A stretch of DNA of 64,000 bases from Bradyrhizobium guangxiense (GTDB taxonomy: Bacteria > Pseudomonadota > Alphaproteobacteria > Rhizobiales > Xanthobacteraceae). Position 1 is the stretch's first letter; each line of letters starts with the position of its first letter. The notes under the pieces were generated by a model. It did not search any database. It had not been told where the DNA came from and saw only the letters and a list, made by a program, of their open reading frames with translations. The translations under genes and the position numbers were made by a program. The stretch covers positions 62,001 through 126,000 of the forward strand of contig NZ_CP022220.1 of NCBI RefSeq assembly GCF_004114915.1. The letters are read 5' to 3'. Positions 19,480 to 27,815 of this stretch are shown piece by piece.

Positions 19480-19511
19480 TCACTGCAGACGTGGGAGCTC
19501 ATACCGGTTAC

Positions 19512-19519
19512 GCCCTTCT
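19512..19519. repeat. Right target-site duplication of the IS66 element
   Basis: GCCCTTCT, identical to 16330-16337, directly adjoins the right inverted repeat. Confidence 0.9.
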
Positions 19520-19769
19520 GTGCGTCCCTCCCGAACTCGGCCGCCAGCCTCAGAGGTCGGCGCTCCTTTTTTCTGAGGAGTGAATGGCTACCGTCGCGGT
19601 TTGAGAGCGGCTTGGCTCGAGGATGAACGGATTCTGCGTAGGGGACTCCGAAGCATCGTCGCCTGGTCATCGTGACCGTTGGAGACCACCGGGCTGCCTA
19701 ACACAGCTGGCATTTGAGGCGCCCGTGACCACGGATGAGTGGCGTTGGTAGGAGTATAATCAACGGTCA

Positions 19770-19955
19770 ATGGCAATCAGCGCGCTGCGCGCCGCGCGCG
19801 GAACATGCGAGTTTGGTGCAACTATGCCTGATCCGAATACATGCCTTCAGTATCTCAATTGGATGAAGGCCAATGGCAATGATACGTCTTTGTTCGCTGT
19901 GGACGGGGCCGTCCTTCGCCACCGCTATCATGCTTTCGCTGGTACCTCAAAGGAG
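19770..19955 (+). pseudogene. Possible decayed Panacea/DUF4065 antitoxin gene
   Basis: The frame starts MAISALRAARGTCEFG and continues with TCLQYLNWMKANGND, SLFAVDGAVLRHRYHAFAG. This follows, in order, the landmarks I remember for DUF4065 proteins (SALxAARxxCE, LQKxLYxAxM, LFxExFEAWDYGPVxxxLYHxxxAFG). The middle is damaged and the rest is missing, because the flavin reductase begins at 19966. It may equally be a chance resemblance; a profile search would settle it. No toxin partner is seen. Confidence 0.33.
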
Positions 19956-19965
19956 GGTCCATTAG

Positions 19966-20460
19966 ATGATCGATGCAGGTCGCGCCATTGCCACAGCGAC
20001 GCCCGAAACATTTCGAGAAGTGTCGCGGAAGTGGGCCTCTGGAATCGCCGTCGTAACTGCAGTCGATAGTCACGGAGCGCTTTTCGGCACCACGATGAGC
20101 GCCGTCGTCAGCCTATCGATCAGCCCCCTGCAATACCTGATATGCATCGACAGAAAGTCGAACTCGCTCCCCGCCATCACTTCGACAGGGTGGTTTTGCA
20201 TCAACATGCTCTCCTCATCCCAAGAGCGCATTGCGATGACGTTTGCAAAGAAGGGGACAGATAAGTTTTCGGCGATTTCCTATCGAGAAGGTCTAAATCG
20301 ATTACCAATTATCCAGGACGTCGCCTCATATATTATCTGTCACCTGAACAGCAGCTTTGATGGCGGCGATCACGTCATAATCGTTGGCGATGTCATCGAG
20401 ATCGGTCTCCACGATGCGTCTCCGCTGGTCTATTTGAATGGACGCTTTAATAACGGATGA
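19966..20460 (+). CDS. Flavin reductase (HpaC/NtaB-like)
   Basis: This enzyme reduces FMN or FAD with NAD(P)H to feed a two-component monooxygenase. The 164 residues are of usual family length and show FREVSRKWASGIAVVTAVDSHG, TTMSAVVSLSISPLQYLICIDRKSNS, FCINMLSSSQERIA and a GDHVIIVGDVIEIGLHDASPLVYLNG ending. AAGGAGGGTCC precedes the ATG. The luciferase-like monooxygenase at 9612 is the natural partner; the IS66 insertion now lies between them. The next gene begins at its stop. Confidence 0.88.
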   Translation: MIDAGRAIATATPETFREVSRKWASGIAVVTAVDSHGALFGTTMSAVVSLSISPLQYLICIDRKSNSLPAITSTGWFCINMLSSSQERIAMTFAKKGTDKFSAISYREGLNRLPIIQDVASYIICHLNSSFDGGDHVIIVGDVIEIGLHDASPLVYLNGRFNNG

Positions 20461-20474
20461 CTTGCGGGGAACAC

Positions 20475-21911
20475 ATGAAATATGAGAATACGCTCCTCTT
20501 TATTGACGGAGAATGGTGCTCCGGCTCTGAGAAGCAAACGATCCCGATCTTTAATCCAGCAACTGACGAGGAGATCGGTCACGTCGCTAAGGCGACGGTG
20601 GCCGATCTCGACCGTGCAGCTGCGTCCGCCGAGAAGGCGTTCCATGTTTGGCGGAGAACGCCCGCGGTGGAACGCGGAGTTACGCTACGTAAGGCAGCTG
20701 GCCTGCTCCGCGATCGACTAGAGTCCATCGCCCATGTTCTCACCTTGGAGCAAGGTAAGCCTCTTTTGGAAGCGCGAGCGGAGATCGCGAGTTGCGCCGA
20801 TGCCTTCGAATGGGCTGCTGAAGAGGGAAGGCGGCTCTATGGGCGCGTGATACCGTCGCGTGCAGCAGGCGTTGCGCAATATGTCGTACGTGCTCCAGTA
20901 GGCCCGGTTGCTGCGTTCCCCCCGTGGAATTTCCCCGCGAGCCAAGTCGCGAAGAAGCTTGCTCCAGCGTTGGCTGCCGGATGCTCCGTGATCGTCAAGG
21001 CCTCGGAAGAGGTGCCACGATCTGCCGCGGCAATCATCACGTCACTTGTCGATGCTGGCATTCCAACAGGTGTTGTCCAGCTCGCATACGGCACTCCCGA
21101 TGAAATATCGCGGCACCTGATTGCCCACCCGGCGATTCGGAAGATCTCCTTCACCGGCTCTGTTCCGGTTGGAAAACATCTAGCTGCGCTCTCGGGCGAG
21201 CAGATGAAGAGGACGACGATGGAACTCGGCGGGCATGGGCCGGCGATTGTCTTCAAAGACGCCGACATATCCTCAGCCGCGGCGCTGCTCGTTTCAGGCA
21301 AGTATCGCAACGCCGGTCAAACCTGCGCCGCGCCGACGCGGTTTATGGTACACAACGATGTTTATCATGAGTTCGTCGCAGCTTTTGTTGAAAAGACACA
21401 ATCGCTTGTCGTTGGCAACGGTCTGGATGCGACAACGCAGATGGGCCCCCTCGCGAACGAACGCAGAGGGAAACTCTTCGATCAATTTGTGGACGACGCG
21501 AGGCAGCGAGGCGCAAAGCTCATGTGCGGCGGCGAGAGCTTATTTACTCGCGGAACATTCAGGCAGCCAACAGTACTTGCGAATGTCGATCCATCGATGC
21601 GAGTCATGAACGATGAGCCATTCTGCCCAATCGCGCTCATTAGCGGCTTTGACAATCCAAATGAAGCTGTTGCAGAGGCTAACCGATTGCCCTTCGGGCT
21701 CGCCGGATATGCCTTCACGGAATCATCGGCGAACGCTCAGTTCCTGGCGGAGAATCTTGAGGTCGGTATGCTCAGCATCAACCACCTGGGCCTTGCCTTG
21801 CCGGAAACGCCCTTTGGCGGCGTCAAAGAGTCTGGGTACGGTTCCGAGGGTGGCCTAGAATCAACTGAAGGCTATCTCAATACCAGATTCATCACCAATA
21901 AGGCCTACTAG
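20475..21911 (+). CDS. NAD(P)-dependent aldehyde dehydrogenase (succinate-semialdehyde type)
   Basis: This enzyme oxidises an aldehyde to an acid. Start placed at the second ATG because GGGGA lies 6-10 bases before it; an ATG overlapping the preceding stop at 20457 is possible. The 478 residues include PWNFPASQVAKKLAPALAAG, KASEEVPRSA, the general-base motif TMELGGHGPAIVF, the catalytic cysteine NAGQTCAAPTRF, and the family ending ETPFGGVKESGYGSEGG. It most resembles succinate-semialdehyde dehydrogenases, but the substrate is inferred only from overall appearance. Confidence 0.9.
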   Translation: MKYENTLLFIDGEWCSGSEKQTIPIFNPATDEEIGHVAKATVADLDRAAASAEKAFHVWRRTPAVERGVTLRKAAGLLRDRLESIAHVLTLEQGKPLLEARAEIASCADAFEWAAEEGRRLYGRVIPSRAAGVAQYVVRAPVGPVAAFPPWNFPASQVAKKLAPALAAGCSVIVKASEEVPRSAAAIITSLVDAGIPTGVVQLAYGTPDEISRHLIAHPAIRKISFTGSVPVGKHLAALSGEQMKRTTMELGGHGPAIVFKDADISSAAALLVSGKYRNAGQTCAAPTRFMVHNDVYHEFVAAFVEKTQSLVVGNGLDATTQMGPLANERRGKLFDQFVDDARQRGAKLMCGGESLFTRGTFRQPTVLANVDPSMRVMNDEPFCPIALISGFDNPNEAVAEANRLPFGLAGYAFTESSANAQFLAENLEVGMLSINHLGLALPETPFGGVKESGYGSEGGLESTEGYLNTRFITNKAY

Positions 21912-21958
21912 GCGTCATGCCATTTGGGCAATCGACCACGACGACTCTGTGAGGAGCA

Positions 21959-23230
21959 ATGTCCCCTTCAACTATCAACGAAAGAGTCAGCATCACACGA
22001 CTTGGTGGTCAGGATTACAACTTCTTTTTTGGTTACTATAATAAGACGCCGTGGGACGGGCAGGGTCGCCTTATCCTAGGCCACCAAGTCGATGAACCTA
22101 ACTTCCGCATTGGCAGAAATAGCGGCTGCAATGTCGGTTATTTTGATGAAGCGCGTGAGTTTCGGCTGGTTGATCGAACCCAAGCCTGGAACTGGCAAAT
22201 GGGGAGCCAACTACAATGGCTCACCGGCATGCCTGGCCGTAACATAATCTACAATATTCGTACGTCGCACGACGCGGGTGGCCCGTATCCCAACATCGGT
22301 GCGCGGATTACCGACGTGGATACGGGGCGCACTCGCGATCTCAATATCCCGATTTACGTCGTAGCCGCGAACAGCAAATTCGCGATGTGCATTGACTATC
22401 GACGTCTCTACAAAACGCATGAGACGATCGGCTACTGCGCACTCGCGGGACGGCTTCCACTGGATAATGCACCGGACGATGATGGCATTTGGCGCCTCGA
22501 CATTGCAAGCGGCGACTCGACACTCGTTGTCAGTTACCGCCAACTTTACGAGCTTGCTCATAAGCCATCCATGGATAAGGCAATTCATTGGGTGAGCCAT
22601 ATTGAGATAAATCCGTCATCAACACGTGTGCTCTTCCTTCACCGATGGACAGAGCGTGTTGAAGACGAGACCTGCTTCTTGCATCGCTTGATCACAATGG
22701 ATCCGGATGGAAGCAACTTACGTCTCCTTGAATGCTCTGATCATCCATTGCCGCAGCTGGCTCGGCGGTTCGATTCAAAGGCCGTAGGTACCTACGACTA
22801 CGAAAAGTCCGAATACCAGATCTCTCACCCGTTATGGCGGGATGATAGCAGCATCGTCGTCTGGGGACCTCACGCCGGACGTATAAACTATCAGGTTTAC
22901 CAAGACGCGCACAATGGCTTAGTCCAGACTATTGGCGACGGCCTCCTAAGAGAGAACGGACACATGTCCTATTCACCTGTGAATATGCGCTGGCTTTTGA
23001 GCGATACGTATCCGCATTCCGAGACCAACCTGCGTGATCTCTTCCTTTTCGATGCCAACAATGAAGTCCGGCTCGACCTCGGAAGCTTTTATACTGATCC
23101 AACTCTGGCTAAAGAGAACCGGTGTGATCTTCACCCAAGGTGGAGCCGCGATGGGAAGTGCGTTTGCATCGACTCCTATCACGAGAGACGGAGGCGAATG
23201 TACACAATTGATGTCTCCGCTCTCGTGTAG
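21959..23230 (+). CDS. Uncharacterised beta-propeller-like protein
   Basis: The 423 residues are not assigned a function. There is no signal peptide or membrane segment, so it is probably cytoplasmic. The sequence is rich in aromatic-aspartate repeats typical of propeller blades (GCNVGYFDEAREFRLVDRTQ, PNIGARITDVDTGRTRDL, IWRLDIASGDSTLVVS, ITMDPDGSNLRLLE, DLHPRWSRDGKCVCIDS). Some recall oligogalacturonate-lyase and TolB-type propellers. GAGGAGC precedes the ATG. It is 47 bases after the aldehyde dehydrogenase and probably in the same operon. It could be a lyase or a binding protein of the pathway. Confidence 0.6.
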   Translation: MSPSTINERVSITRLGGQDYNFFFGYYNKTPWDGQGRLILGHQVDEPNFRIGRNSGCNVGYFDEAREFRLVDRTQAWNWQMGSQLQWLTGMPGRNIIYNIRTSHDAGGPYPNIGARITDVDTGRTRDLNIPIYVVAANSKFAMCIDYRRLYKTHETIGYCALAGRLPLDNAPDDDGIWRLDIASGDSTLVVSYRQLYELAHKPSMDKAIHWVSHIEINPSSTRVLFLHRWTERVEDETCFLHRLITMDPDGSNLRLLECSDHPLPQLARRFDSKAVGTYDYEKSEYQISHPLWRDDSSIVVWGPHAGRINYQVYQDAHNGLVQTIGDGLLRENGHMSYSPVNMRWLLSDTYPHSETNLRDLFLFDANNEVRLDLGSFYTDPTLAKENRCDLHPRWSRDGKCVCIDSYHERRRRMYTIDVSALV

Positions 23231-23473
23231 TGCTTGTTGTTTTCCCTATCCAGCGACAGCAGGTGTCTAAAAGCAAGGGAACGTTGTTTTCCGCAAGGCA
23301 TCCGTCCAAGGGCATTTCGACCTACCTTGAGCGCTCAGCTCATCGAATCTCGTTGAAATTCAGCATAACGACCTCGCTGAAGGGGCTTGCTTGCCTCTTA
23401 CAGCGGCGGGAATACTTCGAATGGTAGCTATCCGCCGTCCGATCCGGTTTCGATCGAGTACAATGGAGCAAAC

Positions 23474-24733
23474 GTGACCACATACAGTGGACCTGTCTTT
23501 GACATGGCCGTACAACAGTTCGAAGTGATCGCTGATCACCTGTCTGTGCCGCAGGACGCGAGGGCGCGCTTGTTAATACCAAAGCGCGCGATCACTGTAT
23601 CTTGTCCTATTCATCGAGACGACGGCACGACGGCGGTTTTTGAAGGGTATCGAGTTCAGCATCACCTCACGCTAGGACCTACGAAAGGCGGCACGCGCTT
23701 CGCGGCTAGTGTGGACCTCGGCGAGGTTGCTGCGCTTGCGATCTGGATGAGTTGGAAGTGCGCCCTAACCGGCTTGCCCTATGGTGGCGCCAAGGGCGGC
23801 ATCAGCGTCGATCCATCGAATCTATCAAGGCGCGAACTAGAGGCATTATCACGCCGCTACATGCAGGAGATGATCCCCTTCGTTGGCCCTCACACTGATG
23901 TCATGGCCCCCGATATGGGGACCAACGAGCAGGTGATGGCGTGGTTTATGGACACCTATTCGATGTATCAGGGCCGGACCGTGACGGAGATCGTTACCGG
24001 TAAACCGGTCAGCGCCGGAGGGACATTGGGACGCCGCGAGGCGACAGGGCGGGGCGTCGCGCATCTGACGCGCCGCGTGATGAACGAACAGGGCATCAAT
24101 CTGAACCATGCAACGGCTGCTGTGCAGGGCTTCGGAAATGTCGGCTCGATCGCCGCACTTGAGCTTCACCATATGGGCGTTAAAGTGATCGCCGTCAGCG
24201 ACCACACCGGCGCGCTCTACTGCGCTTCCGGCCTCAACATTCCAGAACTCGTGGTACATGCGGCAACACATGGCAGTCTCTCGGGGTATTCGAGTGAACT
24301 AGCCTTCGATCCGCAGGAAGTCCTCACGCTGTCTTGTGATGTTCTTGTGCCAGCCGCGATGGAGCGGGTCATCGACGCTGCTGTCGCCACGAAGCTGCGT
24401 TGCCGTATTGTCGCTGAAGGGGCCAATGGGCCGACGACACCGGAAGCCGATCTGGTTCTTACGCAGCGACAGAATGAGATCTTCCTGATCCCGGATATTC
24501 TGTGCAATTCCGGCGGGGTAGTGGTGAGCTATTTCGAATGGGTGCAGGATCTGCAACAACTCTTCTGGGAAGAGGAGGAAGTAGTACGACGCGAATACCA
24601 GATTCTCGATCGAGCGTTCGATCGGATGGTGGCGAGGGCGAGCCGCGACAAGGTGTTCAATCGCACGGCGGCCATGGCCATAGGCGTCGAGCGGGTGCGG
24701 GGCGCCAAGAATACGCGAGGTCTATTTCCATGA
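23474..24733 (+). CDS. Glu/Leu/Phe/Val-type dehydrogenase
   Basis: This is an NAD(P)-dependent oxidative deaminase of the glutamate dehydrogenase family. The GTG at 23474 has GGAG 6 bases upstream and gives 419 residues, the family norm; longer in-frame starts would add an unrelated leader. Motifs are GYRVQHHLTLGPTKGGTRFA, the catalytic-lysine region LPYGGAKGGISVDP, APDMGTNEQVMAWFMDTY, the nucleotide fold AVQGFGNVGSIAALEL, and AEGANGPTTPEAD. It would release ammonia from an amino-acid product of the pathway, most simply glutamate. Confidence 0.88.
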   Translation: MTTYSGPVFDMAVQQFEVIADHLSVPQDARARLLIPKRAITVSCPIHRDDGTTAVFEGYRVQHHLTLGPTKGGTRFAASVDLGEVAALAIWMSWKCALTGLPYGGAKGGISVDPSNLSRRELEALSRRYMQEMIPFVGPHTDVMAPDMGTNEQVMAWFMDTYSMYQGRTVTEIVTGKPVSAGGTLGRREATGRGVAHLTRRVMNEQGINLNHATAAVQGFGNVGSIAALELHHMGVKVIAVSDHTGALYCASGLNIPELVVHAATHGSLSGYSSELAFDPQEVLTLSCDVLVPAAMERVIDAAVATKLRCRIVAEGANGPTTPEADLVLTQRQNEIFLIPDILCNSGGVVVSYFEWVQDLQQLFWEEEEVVRREYQILDRAFDRMVARASRDKVFNRTAAMAIGVERVRGAKNTRGLFP

Positions 24734-25049
24734 GGGACGGCCTGGTCGGATTCCGTGATGTATTTGCCCGAACCCGCAATGGTTCACATCGAGCCTTATT
24801 AGCGCCGGCGAGCCGCAATGGCCACAACCTGAATGGGATGGCGGTTGTATCAAGCGCACGGATAGTCGCTAATTCCATAGCGGTATGATGCCATCATGTT
24901 GCAACTCCGCGCTCAGTTTCAGAACAGCTTCTGCGGCGCATAGATGCAGGCCTAAGCGCTCCGACATAATCCCACATGATCATGCTCGCCTCCAAACTCT
25001 CGAACCGGATTTCCTCCATGTTCGACGCGATCACTCAATCGAATTAGAA
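24734..25049. other. Intergenic region, no gene recognised
   Basis: These 316 bases separate the dehydrogenase and the flavoprotein gene. Only short open frames occur, none with recognisable similarity. The region may hold a promoter for the flavoprotein-RidA-DUF1028 group. Confidence 0.5.
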
Positions 25050-26351
25050 ATGGATACAGAGATGTCATTAGAAGTAGTAGATACGATCGTGATCGGAGCC
25101 GGTCAGGCAGGGCTGGCTATGAGTGAACATCTGACTTCGGCTGGTATTCCTCACGTCGTCTTGGAAAGGCACCGGATCGCGGAGAGATGGCGAACAGCCC
25201 GGTGGGACTCGCTGGTGGCTAATGGTCCCGCGTGGCATGACCGTTTCCCCGGCCTAACATTTCAGACGCACCCTGATGCGTTCCCGGGTAAGGAGGAGAT
25301 CGCGGACTATTTCGTTGCCTACGCAAAGAAGATTGCCGCGCCGGTGCGCTGTGGGGTGGAGGTTACGGCCGTACAACGGAACGAGGGACGATTGGGCTTT
25401 CGAGTGGAAACCTCGCAAGGGACGTTGGAGGCAAATAACGTAGTTGCAGCGATCGGTCCATTCCAGATTCCGACAATACCTCAAGTAGTACCGCAGGACA
25501 TTGGAGTCGTCCAAATTCACTCGAGCGACTACCGAAACCCGGAGCAGTTGCCTAGAGGGGCCGTGTTGGTTGTTGGCGCAGGATCTTCCGGAAGCCAGAT
25601 CGCAGACGAACTTCTGCGCTCTGATCGGAAGGTCTATCTCTCCGTGGGCCCCCACGAACGCCCCCCGCGCTCCTACCGCGGCTACGACTTCTGCTGGTGG
25701 CTCGGCGTCTTGGGAAAGTGGGATAATGAAGCAAGAGTTCGCGGTACCGAGCACGTAACGATCTCCGTCAGTGGGGCCCGTGGGGGATACACGGTCGACT
25801 TCAGGAAGCTCGCCGCAGACGGAATGATGCTTGTTGGCTCAACTGAAGCGTTCGAGGCAGGCAACGTAACGTTTGCCAGTGATCTCGCGAAGAATGTCGC
25901 GATGGGTGACGCCTCGCTCTTCACTCTGTTGGATGAGGCCGATGAATACGTTAGGCGGAATGGACTTGCACTTCCGGAGGAGCCTGAAGCGCGCAGGTTA
26001 CTCCCGGACCCGGACTGCCTAATGAATCCGCAGCGTGAGCTCAATCTAAAGACTGCCGGCGTGAATACGATCATCTGGGCGACGGGCTTTTCGTCGGACT
26101 ACAGCTGGCTTAAGGTCAAGGCCTTCGACGAGGCCGGAAAACCCGAACACCAACGTGGGGTATCCTCGGAGCCGGGCGTCTACTTTGTGGGCTTGCCTTG
26201 GCAATCTAGGCGAGGGTCCGCTTTTATCTGGGGTGTCTGGCATGACGCTAAATATATTGCTGATCGTATCTCTACTCGGCGGCGTTACCTGGAACATCAC
26301 GTCGTAAAATCGGAGAAAGTTGATCCACGAAAAGCGACGGGAGGCCCCTAA
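25050..26351 (+). CDS. Flavin-containing monooxygenase-like oxidoreductase
   Basis: This is an NAD(P)H/FAD enzyme of the YUCCA/FMO/CzcO-like class. From the ATG at 25050 (or 25062) it is 433 residues. The FAD fingerprint is VIGAGQAGLAMSEHL near residue 14, followed by WRTARWDSLVANGPAWHDRFPG. The second nucleotide site is VLVVGAGSSGSQIADELL. The C-terminal part has TIIWATGFSSDYSW and a FVGLPWQSRRGSAFIWGV ending. An upstream in-frame extension exists but lacks family similarity. It may oxidise a pathway intermediate such as an amine. Good class identification; unknown substrate. Confidence 0.85.
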   Translation: MDTEMSLEVVDTIVIGAGQAGLAMSEHLTSAGIPHVVLERHRIAERWRTARWDSLVANGPAWHDRFPGLTFQTHPDAFPGKEEIADYFVAYAKKIAAPVRCGVEVTAVQRNEGRLGFRVETSQGTLEANNVVAAIGPFQIPTIPQVVPQDIGVVQIHSSDYRNPEQLPRGAVLVVGAGSSGSQIADELLRSDRKVYLSVGPHERPPRSYRGYDFCWWLGVLGKWDNEARVRGTEHVTISVSGARGGYTVDFRKLAADGMMLVGSTEAFEAGNVTFASDLAKNVAMGDASLFTLLDEADEYVRRNGLALPEEPEARRLLPDPDCLMNPQRELNLKTAGVNTIIWATGFSSDYSWLKVKAFDEAGKPEHQRGVSSEPGVYFVGLPWQSRRGSAFIWGVWHDAKYIADRISTRRRYLEHHVVKSEKVDPRKATGGP

Positions 26352-26415
26352 GTTTTTTGGCGAAACAGTTCACCAGTTGGGGTTGCGGGTGCTGACACGT
26401 AAGAAGGAGCAAGAA

Positions 26416-26832
26416 GTGGCTCATAGGCGGATTCGGAAATTCAATACGAAACACACTTATCCGGAGCAGAAGCTCGACAATGATCTATGTCAGGCAGTGG
26501 TGACTAGCGGCGGAAAAATTATTTGGCTACGGGGCCAGTGCCCCCAGAGCTTGAATGACGCCGTCAACATCGACAGCCATGATCCTGTCGAGCAGACGCA
26601 TAAGGTGATGCAGAATATTAAGCAACTCATCGAAGAAAGTGGCGGTAAGATTGAACATTTGGTCAAGGTTGTCGTTTACCTTACCGACGTGCGGCATCGG
26701 GAGGCCGTTTATCGAACGATGGGTCAGTACATAAAGGGCGTGCATCCCGTGTCCACAGGACTTGTTGTCCAAGCGTTGGCGCGACCTGAGTGGCTTGTTG
26801 AAATCGACGCCACAGCGGTGATACCCGAGTGA
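26416..26832 (+). CDS. RidA family protein (YjgF/YER057c/UK114)
   Basis: RidA proteins hydrolyse reactive enamines/imines, and RutC-like members act in pyrimidine ring breakdown. Start chosen at GTG 26416 after AAGGAGCAAGAA, because longer in-frame frames overlap the preceding gene. The 138 residues show CQAVVTSGGKIIWLRGQCPQSL, then DPVEQTHKVMQNIKQLIEESGG, VKVVVYLTDVRHREAVYRTM, and TGLVVQALARPEWLVEIDATAVI, the typical RidA course. DUF1028 follows 4 bases after its stop. Confidence 0.88.
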   Translation: MAHRRIRKFNTKHTYPEQKLDNDLCQAVVTSGGKIIWLRGQCPQSLNDAVNIDSHDPVEQTHKVMQNIKQLIEESGGKIEHLVKVVVYLTDVRHREAVYRTMGQYIKGVHPVSTGLVVQALARPEWLVEIDATAVIPE

Positions 26833-26836
26833 GCGT

Positions 26837-27511
26837 ATGACGTTTTCCCTAGTTGCTCGGTGCGACCAGACTGGAATGTTCGGCGTAGCGATTTCGTCTT
26901 CATCTCCGGCTGTCGCTTCAAGGTGTTCATTCGCGCGAGCTGGTGTCGGCGCGGTCGCTTCGCAGAACGTAACTGATCCCTCGCTAGGACCATTGGCCTT
27001 GGATGCGATGGAGAGCGGCATGTCCGCGTGGGAAGCCGTCGAAGAAGTGAAACAACGTAGTCGATTTATCGAGTATCGCCAGCTACTGGCAGTTGACCGC
27101 GACGGAAATGCCGCTGTTTATTCAGGGCCCAATTCACTAGGCATATGGGCTCAGACGAGCGGAGAAAATGTCGCGGCCGGCGGCAATCTCCTAGCAAATG
27201 ACGGAGTACCGCACGCAATTGTCGATGCATTCATTGGTTCGTCAGGGCATCTTGGTGACCGCCTGATTGCGTCACTAAGAGCCGGGTTGGCCGCCGGCGG
27301 GGAGGCCGGTCCGTTACACTCAGCCGGCATGAAGCTTGTTGACCAAGTCAGTTGGCCAGTCGTGGACCTGCGCTGCGACTGGACACAAGAGTGTCCGATC
27401 GAACTGCTCGTTTCTGCCTGGAAGGTCTACAAACCCCAACTTAACGCCTACGTGAAGCGCGCGCTTGATCCACGAGCGGCTCCTTCGTTCGGCGTCCCGG
27501 GTGACGAATAG
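26837..27511 (+). CDS. DUF1028 family protein (Ntn-hydrolase-like)
   Basis: DUF1028 is a family of Ntn-hydrolase-fold proteins of unknown reaction, often encoded beside RidA and deacylases. The 224 residues have the expected start TFSLVARCDQTGMFGVAISSSSPAVASRC (VGAVASQN follows), and GGNLLANDGV in the middle. It lies directly after RidA and before the ArgE-like gene, supporting a hydrolytic role in breakdown of an amide or lactam (inference). Confidence 0.85.
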   Translation: MTFSLVARCDQTGMFGVAISSSSPAVASRCSFARAGVGAVASQNVTDPSLGPLALDAMESGMSAWEAVEEVKQRSRFIEYRQLLAVDRDGNAAVYSGPNSLGIWAQTSGENVAAGGNLLANDGVPHAIVDAFIGSSGHLGDRLIASLRAGLAAGGEAGPLHSAGMKLVDQVSWPVVDLRCDWTQECPIELLVSAWKVYKPQLNAYVKRALDPRAAPSFGVPGDE

Positions 27512-27815
27512 CGCTCCGACGAGCGCTCGCCATTGGCCGCACCGCTCCCTTGATCGTCTTCATGACGCGGTGCCAGAGCACAGAGTAGATTGAGCTATAC
27601 GCTTCAAGTCAGCAGTCTACGCAAACCCGCGGATGTTGACAGAAGACCCCTGAATTGTGGGCATTGGCAAATGTCGGGCAGATTGGGGTTAATTTTGTAT
27701 CGACCTTTCATAGCGGAGATCTGATGCTGTCTCGGACAACCATGATGACGCTGTAGTCTGGCGACGAGCGAACGCTACGAACCTCAGAAGAACTGGAAAA
27801 CTGAGCAAAATACAG
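27512..27815. other. Intergenic region, no gene recognised
   Basis: These 304 bases hold no convincing reading frame. They separate DUF1028 from the deacylase and are somewhat richer in A/T. A promoter for the deacylase gene may be here. Confidence 0.45.

Larger units (their letters stand above)
16338..19511 (+). mobile_element. Complete IS66-family element, 3174 bp
   Basis: The ends are terminal inverted repeats: GTAACCGGCATGAGCCCC at the left, and at the right the reverse complement of GTAACCGGTATGAGCTCCC, differing at two positions over the first 19 or so. Both ends abut an identical 8-bp direct repeat. Inside are tnpA, tnpB (frameshifted), tnpC and a UPF0149 passenger gene, all in one direction and overlapping or nearly so. 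Intact ends and an exact duplication indicate a recent insertion. The tnpB frameshift may have left it immobile unless it is a sequencing error. Confidence 0.93.
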
